Below, piece after piece: positions 5,265 to 12,137 of a stretch of DNA of 13,008 bases. The stretch is from positions 1 to 13,008 of the forward strand of contig JALGUI010000041.1 in NCBI GenBank assembly GCA_029820915.1, given 5' to 3'. The notes under the pieces are model-generated. The model searched no databases, had not been told where the DNA came from, and worked only from the letters and a program-made list of their open reading frames with translations. This DNA is from Candidatus Zipacnadia bacterium. Its GTDB lineage: Bacteria > Armatimonadota > Zipacnadia > Zipacnadales > UBA5352. Positions within the stretch are counted from its first letter, which is position 1. Each line of letters begins with the position of its first letter. The position numbers were made by a program, and so were the translations under genes.

Positions 5265-6632
5265 CTACCCCGGGCTGAAGATCAACAGCTCGCCCGAGTT
5301 GTGCGTGATGACCACGATGTCGTGACGGTCGCGCGTCGCGACGTGCCCCGCCATCGCGCACATCGCCCCGTTGAAGCCCGGCTCCAGCACGTCATCGTAC
5401 GGGAGCTTCGCGATCTCACCCCCCGCTGCATCGAGCACCGTCAGGTGGAGCGTAAGTGGCGCGCCCTCCTCGGCGGGCAGCGCGTCCTTCCGCTCGGGGA
5501 TGAAGATCTCCGCCTGCACGATCTCCGTGGCGCCGGGGGAGCTCCAGTCGCCGATACTGCACGCCGAGGTGAGGGTGATGCGGCCGTCGGGCCGCCGCGA
5601 GAAGTTGCGCTGCTCCCACTCCATCCGCCCGCGCGGGCTGATCCCCCAGGCATAGCGCTCCGTCTTCGAGTTGAGGTAGAGCAGCGGCCCATCGCGCCCC
5701 GGTGGATGCACGAGCAGCATGTGCTGGCCGTGCTCGAGGCGATCGCGGAGCGTCCAGAGCAGGTTGCCTTCGGCGTCGAACAGGCAGCCGCCCGTCGAGG
5801 TGGCGAGCTGCCTTCCCTCTGGGAGGATCTCGCCGATGACCGCACAGTCCACGTGCGAGTCCTCGCCGATCTCCTCAGGCACGTTCTTGTGCCAGAGGAT
5901 CTCGCCGCCTGCATCGCGCACCTCGAAGCGATTCGCGTCCGCCATGCTGAAGGCGATCTCGTCGATGCCATCGCCCGTGAGGTCGCCCGCGAACATGAAG
6001 TCCTCGAAGGACTGCCCGACCGTCTCATGCTCCCAGAGCACCTGCGCGTCGCCATCGACCGCGACCACCGACCCGCGCTCACGGTGGTGGTTGACAGCGG
6101 TCACGATGACCGGCGGGCCGGTCGCGGTGAGGCGCGCCAGCGTCCAGACCATGGCGAGGCCGTCGAGGTCGATGCTGCGCTTGAGGGCGCCGGTGGCGGC
6201 GTCGAGAATGTGGATCGGGCCGAGCCCGACGACGACCTCGAGCGCGCCGTCGCCGTCGATGTCCACGATCCGGGTCAGCAGGTGACGATGGCGCGAGCGG
6301 TAGTGCCAGTGGCTACGCTCGTAGAGGTGGTCATCATCGTAGGCCGCGTGGTAGAAGGGCGCGTCGGTGGTCTCCCAGACCACGCTGCCGTCGCCGCGGT
6401 AGAGCGCGACCACGTCCTCCTCGCCGCGGTTGTAGGGCACGGCGATCTCGTCGAGGCCGTCGCCGTCCACGTCCGCGATGGCCGGGTTGCAGGTGCCGGA
6501 CGTCGCGCCCAGCTCCACGCGCGTGAGCCGCGCCACGCTGCGCTCAGCGACCTCGGGCGTGATCCTGGGAGGCGTGAGGTAGCCGCCGAGCTGGTGATCG
6601 GGGGCCACCCGCGGTCGGATCAGCTCGGTCAT
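5265..6632 (-). CDS. FG-GAP/VCBS-type beta-propeller protein
   Basis: 455 aa with repeated propeller blades carrying calcium-loop motifs: DVDGDGLDE (54-62), DIDGDGALE (124-132) and DLTGDGIDE (217-225), each followed by a hydrophobic strand (IAVPY, VVVGL, IAFSM). Other blades are marked by W-rich strands such as DGSVVWET, AQVLWEH, GEILWHK and GNLLWTL, consistent with a seven- or eight-bladed propeller. A His-rich segment (about 102-118, with SHWHYRSRHRH) between blades could be functional. No signal peptide is visible, unusual for FG-GAP proteins, which are mostly exported. Several polysaccharide lyases (PL11, PL24/PL25) are built on similar propellers, but I cannot assign an activity. The Shine-Dalgarno ggaggg lies 9 nt before the ATG. 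It starts 22 bp after the Gfo/Idh/MocA gene stop, so the two are probably one transcript. Confidence 0.75.
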   Translation of the reverse strand: MTELIRPRVAPDHQLGGYLTPPRITPEVAERSVARLTRVELGATSGTCNPAIADVDGDGLDEIAVPYNRGEEDVVALYRGDGSVVWETTDAPFYHAAYDDDHLYERSHWHYRSRHRHLLTRIVDIDGDGALEVVVGLGPIHILDAATGALKRSIDLDGLAMVWTLARLTATGPPVIVTAVNHHRERGSVVAVDGDAQVLWEHETVGQSFEDFMFAGDLTGDGIDEIAFSMADANRFEVRDAGGEILWHKNVPEEIGEDSHVDCAVIGEILPEGRQLATSTGGCLFDAEGNLLWTLRDRLEHGQHMLLVHPPGRDGPLLYLNSKTERYAWGISPRGRMEWEQRNFSRRPDGRITLTSACSIGDWSSPGATEIVQAEIFIPERKDALPAEEGAPLTLHLTVLDAAGGEIAKLPYDDVLEPGFNGAMCAMAGHVATRDRHDIVVITHNSGELLIFSPG

Positions 6633-6654
6633 GGCCTGTCGCCCTCCATGGCCG

Positions 6655-7659
6655 CTACCACTCGATCTCGACTTCCTTGCCGGTATCGGCCGACTCGCGC
6701 GCCGCCAGGCAGGCCTTCACCGTCGCCATCGACTCCTCGGGCGTGATGACGGTCGGTGCCACGCCCTCCTGGATGCAGTCGGCGAAGTAGCGCAGCTCGG
6801 CGGTCAGCGCGCCCGACACCCGCCCGTGGATTGTCGGCCAGTACGTGGTGTCCGGGTAGGTCCAGCCCTCTTCGTCGCACACCGCGAAGCCGGGCGCGGA
6901 CTCCTGCACGTGGACCGAGCCCTCGGTGCCGATGATCTCCATGCGCTCGTCGATCTGCATGGCGGTCTTGTCGGGCAGGAACCACACGTCCTCGAGCACC
7001 GCGACGGCGCCGTTGTCCATCGTGAACATGCTCCAGCCCAGGTCCGGGTTGCCCAGCCCGCGGACATCAACGGTCTTGGCGTAGACCTTGACGGGTTTGA
7101 GCCCCGAGGCCCACAGCATGATGTCCATGTCGTGCACGCCATCGCCGATGATGGGGCCGATCTTGGGCAGAATCCCGGTGGTGACCCAGCCCGGGATGTT
7201 GCGCCGCGCGAACATCGACACGATGCGGCCGAGCTTGCCCTCCTCGCACTGCCGCTTGGCCATGGCGTAGCGTGGGTTGAAGCGGCAGATGTGCCCGACC
7301 ATGAACGAGCCCTCGGCGGCGTTGGCCGCGTCCACGATCGCCTGGCAGTCCGCGACCGTCGAGGCCATGGGCTTTTCGCAGAACACGTGCTTGCCCGCCG
7401 CGATGGACGCCAGTGCCGGCTCCACGTGCTGGTCCCACATGGTGGTGATGCTCACCGACTCGAGTTCGGGGTTCGCGAGCATCTCGTTGTAGTCGGTGTA
7501 CGCGTGCTGGACGCCGAAGCGCTCGGCGACCTCCGCCAGCCGAGACTCAGTGCGCGTGCACACCGCGTACAGCTCCATGTTTGGGATCGAGTCGACCGCC
7601 TCACAGTGCTTCTCGCCGAACCATCCGATACCGATGACTCCGTGCTTGACCCGCTCCAT
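6655..7659 (-). CDS. Gfo/Idh/MocA-family oxidoreductase
   Basis: 334 aa from the ATG at 7659. This start is chosen because GGGAGG lies 7 nt upstream and the protein begins just before the Rossmann strand VIGIGWFG (8-15). A longer frame reaching 7722 adds residues unlike the family. The NAD(P)-binding domain holds CEKPMAS with K96 of the conserved EKP. The C-terminal domain has GDGVHDMDIMLW with H176, the family's catalytic-site region, although the Asp usually four residues before this His is Gly here. VGHICRFNPRYA (121-132) resembles the sugar- or nucleotide-sugar-dehydrogenase branch. Expected reaction: NAD(P)-linked oxidation or reduction of a sugar, inositol or derivative in the cytoplasm. 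It is the first gene of a two-gene transcript with the propeller protein and is divergent from a secreted Ig-like gene. Substrate not readable. Confidence 0.9.
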   Translation of the reverse strand: MERVKHGVIGIGWFGEKHCEAVDSIPNMELYAVCTRTESRLAEVAERFGVQHAYTDYNEMLANPELESVSITTMWDQHVEPALASIAAGKHVFCEKPMASTVADCQAIVDAANAAEGSFMVGHICRFNPRYAMAKRQCEEGKLGRIVSMFARRNIPGWVTTGILPKIGPIIGDGVHDMDIMLWASGLKPVKVYAKTVDVRGLGNPDLGWSMFTMDNGAVAVLEDVWFLPDKTAMQIDERMEIIGTEGSVHVQESAPGFAVCDEEGWTYPDTTYWPTIHGRVSGALTAELRYFADCIQEGVAPTVITPEESMATVKACLAARESADTGKEVEIEW

Positions 7660-7836
7660 CTCAGTGCCTCCCGGCAGTTCGATTAGGTGCACCAGGCGGG
7701 TGATCCGGCCCGCCCCCGCCATATCTGTCTTGGTTCGACAGCCGGTCGCGATGCCCCTCCACAGTTGTAGAGGAGTACCCCGCGCCGCGACGAATCAGGG
7801 TACGAGCGTTCAGCATGCTGGCAGAGAGGAATCGCG
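7660..7836. promoter_or_regulatory. Divergent promoter region with inverted repeats
   Basis: 177 bp between divergent starts must carry promoters for both sides, but no strong -35/-10 pair is evident. Two operator-like inverted repeats are visible: imperfect cctccaca/tgtagagg (about 7757-7774), and gtaccc (7775-7780) with gggtac (7798-7803), 17 nt apart. Confidence 0.35.
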
Positions 7837-8592
7837 ATGACAGCGTTGCGCGTTCGTTGCGTGCTTGCGATCGTCGCCACGGGCTGCTTGTTCGCTGTCG
7901 CGGCCGTGGCCCAGGAGCTGACCGAGCTGCCGCCACATGTCGTGGCGTGCAGCCCGGAGCCGTTCGCGACCAACGTCGATCCCGGCCTGACGGAGATCTC
8001 CGTGACCTTCGACCGCCCCATGAGCCCCGAGGGCGCCGGGTTCGCGAGCCTGCGCTGGGCGGGAGTGTCCCCGGGCATTCGCGACGCGACGCCGAGCTGG
8101 AGCGGGGACGGGATGACGTGCTCACTGTCCGTGGCGCTGGTCGAGGACGTCACCTACGCCGTCTCGGTGAACAACACGAAGGCCAGAGGCTTCGTGGACA
8201 CGGCCGGGGTGCCCGCCGTGGGCTTCGCGTGGGCGTTCGCGACGGGCGAGCGGACCGAGGAGCAGTTCCCGCCCTGCGTCGTCGCGTCCGATCCCGAGCC
8301 GGGCGCCACGGACGTGGACTTCCGGCTCAGGGAGGTCAGCGTGACCTTCAACCGGCCGGTGGCGCCCGGCGACTTCTCGTGGGTGATCTTCCGGGGCAGC
8401 GGCCTGTACCCCGGCATCCGCGGCGGTGAGCTGCAGCTCAGTGAGGACCGGCTGAGCGCGTCCCTGCCCGTCCGTCTCAGCCCCGCGGCGGTCTACTCGG
8501 TTGGCCTCAACGACCCGCACTACGCGGGCTACAAGGACATCTACGGACGCCCGGTCCTGCCCTTCGGCCTGTGCTTCAGGACGGCCGAGTAG
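7837..8592 (+). CDS. Secreted protein with two SbsA-type Ig-like domains
   Basis: 251 aa. An N-terminal signal peptide (basic TALRVR, hydrophobic core, AVA cut before Q26) predicts export. The mature part is two tandem copies of one Ig-like fold resembling Big_5/SbsA Ig-like domains. Copy 1 begins PPHVVACSPEPFATNVD and copy 2 PPCVVASDPEPGATDVD. Each continues with ISVTFDRPM or VSVTFNRPV and shares a PGIR motif. No catalytic motif or C-terminal anchor is seen, so a cell-surface or secreted structural or binding role is likely. A gagagga Shine-Dalgarno lies 6 nt before the ATG. It stands alone, divergent from the Gfo/Idh/MocA gene, and ends before a strong palindrome. The domain-family assignment comes from motif pattern only. 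Confidence 0.78.
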   Translation: MTALRVRCVLAIVATGCLFAVAAVAQELTELPPHVVACSPEPFATNVDPGLTEISVTFDRPMSPEGAGFASLRWAGVSPGIRDATPSWSGDGMTCSLSVALVEDVTYAVSVNNTKARGFVDTAGVPAVGFAWAFATGERTEEQFPPCVVASDPEPGATDVDFRLREVSVTFNRPVAPGDFSWVIFRGSGLYPGIRGGELQLSEDRLSASLPVRLSPAAVYSVGLNDPHYAGYKDIYGRPVLPFGLCFRTAE

Positions 8593-8638
8593 GCCGGGCG
8601 GCGCTTGCGCGGTCGCAGCAGGGCGGCTCCGGTACGCA

Positions 8639-8670
8639 GCGAAGGCCCCGCCGATCGGCGGGGCCTTCGC
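8639..8670. terminator. 32-bp perfect palindrome, bidirectional terminator-like
   Basis: Stem gcgaaggccccgcc (8639-8652) pairs perfectly with ggcggggccttcgc (8657-8670) around gatc. It sits between the convergent stops of the Ig-like gene (8592) and the Flp gene (8796). No T-tract follows on either side, so its role as terminator rests on position and stem strength. Confidence 0.65.
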
Positions 8671-8795
8671 GATGGACATGATCTGAGCGCTCGGTCAACA
8701 CAGTCGGCACGGCTCCGTCCAGCCCGCGGTCGGCGTCCGTGTCCGCGTCACTACCGTTCCCGCCCGAGCGCGACTGCCGCCGCTCTTGTCTACCG

Positions 8796-8990
8796 CTACG
8801 GCTGCGTCGCCGGCGTACCGCTCCCGCCGCCGAACATCGCCTGCGTGGACTGCCCCACTCGCTCGCCGACCATGCCGCCGAGGTAGTTCCAGGCGCAGAT
8901 GCCGATGACGGCCATGAAGGCGACGAGTATTGCCATCTCCGCACTGGTCGTTCCACTCTCGTCCAGCCAGGACGCACGGAGCACACTCAT
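8796..8990 (-). CDS. flp: Flp-family type IVb prepilin
   Basis: 64 aa, the usual size for Flp/Fap pilins (PF04964). A 13-residue leader ends DESG, and the prepilin peptidase site follows: G13 then TTSAE, with the required Glu at +5 (E18). The hydrophobic helix AEMAILVAFMAVIGICAW comes next, then a short Gly/Pro/Thr tail. The Shine-Dalgarno aggagg lies 8 nt before the ATG. After TadV-type processing it would form the shaft of a Tad/Flp pilus. No other tad gene is adjacent; the tadE-like gene is about 4 kb away on the same strand. Its leader contains terminator/antiterminator-like hairpins. It stops before the shared palindrome at 8639-8670. Confidence 0.88.
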   Translation of the reverse strand: MSVLRASWLDESGTTSAEMAILVAFMAVIGICAWNYLGGMVGERVGQSTQAMFGGGSGTPATQP

Positions 8991-9273
8991 TGGACGGACC
9001 TCCTGCCGGGCGCATCAGGCGCTGCCAACCAGGCTCCACTATGGCCGTGGCCGGCCTGCGTCGATGCCACATCTCCTTAAACAAAAAGGGCCACGGTCCG
9101 TGCGGCCCCAACTTCGGGGCACTGCACGACGTCCGTAGCCAGCGGTGATGCTATCCTACACGACCGAGGCCGGAACGCCATCAAGGCTCCGTCAATGTGG
9201 GCTCACATTCTCCTCAATTCAGACAGCCGGCCTACAGCCGCTTAAGGTCGTGAGAACGTGGCGACGTCAGGAG
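8991..9273. other. Flp leader region without a clear gene
   Basis: 283 bp between the beta-helix gene stop and flp, both on the minus strand. It holds the terminator/antiterminator-like pair at 9080-9120 and a perfect 6-bp inverted repeat aatgtg/cacatt (9194-9199/9204-9209). It also has a 34-codon frame (9181-9077) that could be a leader peptide, described under findings. No good sigma-70 promoter was seen. Confidence 0.45.
9080..9120 (-). terminator. Rho-independent terminator overlapping an alternative hairpin
   Basis: Read on the minus strand, gggc...cacggaccgtg...gccc forms a stem with a 2-nt bulge followed directly by TTTTTGTTT, a classic intrinsic terminator. The upstream hairpin gcccc-gaagtt-ggggc (9120-9105) uses the same gggc bases as the terminator's 5' arm, so the two are mutually exclusive. 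It lies about 155 nt past the beta-helix gene stop and about 90 nt before flp. Confidence 0.65.
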
Positions 9274-10389
9274 CTACTTGCGGTCGGTGAGGTTATCGGT
9301 GATCGCGCACCAGCCCTGGCAGGTCAGCCGCACCGGCTCGCCGGTGCAGCGCGCGATGCGGTTGCCGGACACGACGTGGCCGCCGCCGCCGAGTGCCAGG
9401 ATCGCGGCATCGGCGGTCACATCCTCCAGCACGTTCGCGGCCACCACGCAGTCGCGCGCGTCGCCCAGGTCGATACCGCCCTGGCGCTTGTCCTCGACGA
9501 TGTCGGCGTACACGCTCTTGCGGATGATGTTCGACGAGATCGTGTGCCCGCCCGAGCCGGAGGCGTCCTCGATGCGCACGGCCGCCTCCGTCGTGTTGAT
9601 CATGGTGTTGCCGGTGATGGCGATGCCGTTGCACTCGCCCGCGAGGTGCACCCCGATGGGCGCGTGCAGGTAGTTCGAGGTAATGGCGAGGTCGCGGGAG
9701 CCGAGCACGTAGATGCCCTTGGTGAAGCCCTCGATGGTGTTGCCCGAGATCACGTGCTGGGCGGTGCCGTCGAGGATGATGCCCTCGGCGTCGCCGTAGG
9801 CGAAGTGGTTGGCCACGATGCGCACCTCGCGGCAGTTGCGGTCGATGTAGACGTGCTCGTCCTGCACCTGGCCGTCGTTGAGGCGCCGCGTCTGGTTGCC
9901 GTGCATGGTCAGGTGGTGCAGGTTCTCAGCCGACAGCGCCCGCCTGCAGTCGCGCATCCAGCAGTCGCGCACGGTGGCGTTGGTGCCCCTGGTCAGGAAG
10001 CGGATCGCCGTGCCGCCGTGGCCGATGAAGAAGCACGCGTCGATCATGGTGTCGTTCGGGTGGTCGATCACCAGCGCATCGCCCGAGTCGTGGTTGCCGA
10101 CGAAGGTCAGGTCGCGAATGGTGATCTTCAGGTCCGGCCACCACTCGCCGATGACGCCGATGATCGACAGCAGCGGCGCGCCGGAAGTGTCGGTGCTCTC
10201 GATGACGCTGGCGCGGCCGTCGCCGACCAGGAACAGGTGCTGGCCCTCGCGCAGCGCGATCTCCACCGTCCGCTCCACGGTCCAGGTGCCCGCCGGGATG
10301 TGCACCGTCCCGCCGCAGTCGGGGAGCGCGTCGAGCGCCTCCTGGATGCCGCCCGCCTCGCCCGCGTCGATCCAGCCTCCGCGCTTCAT
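9274..10389 (-). CDS. Right-handed parallel beta-helix (pectate-lyase-like) protein
   Basis: 371 aa. The N-terminus GGIQEALDALPDCGGTVHIPAGTW is the cap typical of pectate-lyase-3/polygalacturonase-like beta-helices. The body is a series of roughly 22-25-residue coils of the form xxIxxNxIxx, for example VRIVANHFAY, HVISGNTIEGFTKGIYV, IAITGNTMINTTEAAVRI and HVVSGNRIARCTGEPVRL. The repeats fit Beta_helix (PF13229)/NosD-like architecture. No signal peptide is visible, so export is uncertain. Such folds usually bind or cleave polysaccharides, but no catalytic residues can be assigned. The ATG lies 4 nt after the TGA of the upstream peptidase gene, with aaggag as Shine-Dalgarno inside that gene's end, so translation of the two is probably coupled. 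Confidence 0.82.
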   Translation of the reverse strand: MKRGGWIDAGEAGGIQEALDALPDCGGTVHIPAGTWTVERTVEIALREGQHLFLVGDGRASVIESTDTSGAPLLSIIGVIGEWWPDLKITIRDLTFVGNHDSGDALVIDHPNDTMIDACFFIGHGGTAIRFLTRGTNATVRDCWMRDCRRALSAENLHHLTMHGNQTRRLNDGQVQDEHVYIDRNCREVRIVANHFAYGDAEGIILDGTAQHVISGNTIEGFTKGIYVLGSRDLAITSNYLHAPIGVHLAGECNGIAITGNTMINTTEAAVRIEDASGSGGHTISSNIIRKSVYADIVEDKRQGGIDLGDARDCVVAANVLEDVTADAAILALGGGGHVVSGNRIARCTGEPVRLTCQGWCAITDNLTDRK

Positions 10390-10393
10390 CGCT

Positions 10394-11899
10394 TCAGCTC
10401 TCCTTCCCGGCCGCCTCCGCGCACTTGCCCGCCAGCGCCAGGCAGATGTCCACGACGTTGTCGGTCACCGTCACCAGGCCGTGGGTGTCGTCGCGGTTGC
10501 CCGACATCTCGATCAATACAGGCGCGCGGCAGCCCCGGTCCGCGGCGTAGCAGATCACGTAGGGCGCATCGACGGGGTCCGAGATGCGTTCCATGTTCAC
10601 CTGCTGGTACTCCCCGTTATAGGGCGCCTGGCACACGAAACGATCGCGCAGCCGCTCCTTCGTGTCCTCGTGGATGGCCGCCACCAGCTCCTCATCGCAG
10701 CCGATGGCGGGCATGAGGATGAAGTGCGCGGTGTGGAAGTCGATGAGCCCGATGGGCCGCAGCTCGTCCACCAGGCCCTGGATGATCCGGGTCTCGCGGG
10801 CGGACGCCGCGCGCGTGCCCTTGTAGTTGTAGTCCCACGGCACCGCCACGTCCTGGGGCATCGGGTAGTCATCCCAGCCGTGGTCGAAGTTGCGGTTCAG
10901 GTCCACGCCGTCCCCGTTCTGGCGGGTGAAGTGGTCGAAGCCCCAGGGGTTCTGCACCGGCATGATGACCCAGTGCAGGTCCGCCGGGTCGAAGCCGAGG
11001 TCGTCGCCGGCGCCGAGCAGCTCGGCCAGCCGCACCAGCCCGTAGCAGTTCTCCCACTCCCAGCCGTGCACCGCCGCGCCGAAGTAGACGGTCGGCCTCT
11101 CCGGGTCGCCGAAGCGGAGCGTGTACATCTCGCGCCCATCGCTGCACGGGCCCTCGGCGACCATGGTCAGGCCGTCGCCGGCGGCTACGGTGTCACGCAT
11201 GAGCGCCACGAACTCGTCGTAGCCAAGGCGCTTGGAGTAGTGCCGGCCCCAACGCACGCTACCGCCGATGAAGTTGCCGACGAACAGCCACTTGTTGGTG
11301 TTGCCGTGTGAGCCGTACCAGGGCCGCCCCGGCGACATCAGGTCCAGCGCCAGGATCCTGCCCTCGCCCACGCGCTCCTCAATCATCAGCGCGCCGTGGT
11401 TGACGTTCGAGCGCGCCAGGACCGTGGTGCTCTCGTCCTCGATGGGGTTCAGGATCTGGCGCTGCACCATCTGATTGTCGTACAGCGGGTCGGGCGCGCT
11501 GGAGACGCTGCCGTACCACCAGATGCGGTCGCCGACCCCGAAGCCGCGGGTGGCGTCACACTCGACCTCGATTCTCATCTCCGGCTCAAGGCGGTCCAGC
11601 ACATGTGTCTTCGAGAACTGCCAACCGCGGTCGGCCCCGTACTCGAACAGGCACGACACGACCTGCCCACCCCCCGCGGCGTACTCGCGCACCGCGCCGT
11701 AGTCGAGCCGGTCGAGGTTGGCGCCGTCCTGGATGGCGGTTACCACGTGCGTGTGCTCGGCGAGGACATCGGCGCCGTGCGCCTCGTCCAGGAAGTTCAG
11801 CACGCTCACCCGGTCGGGGTAGAGCAAGTCGAGGTCGGCCTTGAGGATCCCGCCGCCACCGTCGGTGAGCAGCAGGACAGAAAGCTCGGAGCGGTCCAT
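10394..11899 (-). CDS. ThuA/GATase-like domain fused to M14 zinc carboxypeptidase
   Basis: 501 aa. The C-terminal half (about 255-495) is an M14 metallocarboxypeptidase with the full active site: H278-x-x-E281 (AVHGWEWE), R326, GVDLNRNF (N335, R336), H389 in IDFHTAHF and the general-base E464 in VLIEMSGN. The N-terminal half (1-about 225) resembles ThuA/glutamine-amidotransferase-like alpha/beta domains: it opens SVLLLTDGGGG, has GGQVVSCLFEYG, and ends with GRILALDLMSPGRPWY and NKWLFVGNFIGG. I see no GATase catalytic triad. Expected activity is metal-dependent cleavage of a C-terminal residue, a cell-wall peptide or another amide. No signal peptide is seen. GGAGG lies 7 nt before the ATG. It is coupled to the downstream beta-helix gene and divergent from the lectin-like gene. 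M14 assignment firm; N-domain assignment moderate. Confidence 0.85.
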   Translation of the reverse strand: MDRSELSVLLLTDGGGGILKADLDLLYPDRVSVLNFLDEAHGADVLAEHTHVVTAIQDGANLDRLDYGAVREYAAGGGQVVSCLFEYGADRGWQFSKTHVLDRLEPEMRIEVECDATRGFGVGDRIWWYGSVSSAPDPLYDNQMVQRQILNPIEDESTTVLARSNVNHGALMIEERVGEGRILALDLMSPGRPWYGSHGNTNKWLFVGNFIGGSVRWGRHYSKRLGYDEFVALMRDTVAAGDGLTMVAEGPCSDGREMYTLRFGDPERPTVYFGAAVHGWEWENCYGLVRLAELLGAGDDLGFDPADLHWVIMPVQNPWGFDHFTRQNGDGVDLNRNFDHGWDDYPMPQDVAVPWDYNYKGTRAASARETRIIQGLVDELRPIGLIDFHTAHFILMPAIGCDEELVAAIHEDTKERLRDRFVCQAPYNGEYQQVNMERISDPVDAPYVICYAADRGCRAPVLIEMSGNRDDTHGLVTVTDNVVDICLALAGKCAEAAGKES

Positions 11900-12137
11900 G
11901 GTCGGTCCTCCGTGTGCGTGTGGTCACGCGCGCGGGAGCGCAGTTCACCGCTGGGCCCACCGTCACCTCCGGCGGCGCCCGGCCATTGCGCCCAGATATC
12001 TTCCGCAGAACTTGCTCAAGGGCTGGACATGGACCGCGATTTCACATATAATCTAACAAACATAGAGGCAAGCAAGAGCGTCCGCCGGCTGGATGGTCGG
12101 TTTCACCATGAGACGTGCCCCGAGGGAGGGGACAAAG
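11900..12137. other. Divergent intergenic region
   Basis: 238 bp between the divergent starts of the peptidase fusion and the lectin-like gene. The right part contains a near-consensus promoter for the + strand gene (12024-12052) in an AT-rich patch. I see no clear promoter for the peptidase side. Confidence 0.5.
12024..12052 (+). promoter_or_regulatory. Sigma-70-type promoter of lectin-like gene
   Basis: TGGACA (12024-12029; five of six bases of TTGACA), a 17-bp spacer, then a perfect TATAAT (12047-12052). Predicted start near 12059, about 80 nt before the GTG start codon at 12138. It is the strongest promoter match in the window. Confidence 0.7.

Noticed and set aside
5301..6746. A 481-codon + strand open frame
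   Set aside because: Antisense to the FG-GAP propeller gene; the composition is a mirror of GC-rich codons and there is no start signal.
6631..7686. A 351-codon + strand open frame
   Set aside because: Antisense shadow of the Gfo/Idh/MocA gene, which has all its family motifs.
7660..7722. Longer N-terminus for the Gfo/Idh/MocA protein
   Set aside because: The ATG at 7659 has GGGAGG at the right distance and begins just before the Rossmann motif; the extra 21 residues have no counterpart in the family.
9145..11311. Two long + strand open frames (9145-10716 and 9878-11311)
   Set aside because: They lie antisense to the beta-helix and M14 genes, have Val/His/Arg-rich translations and match no family.
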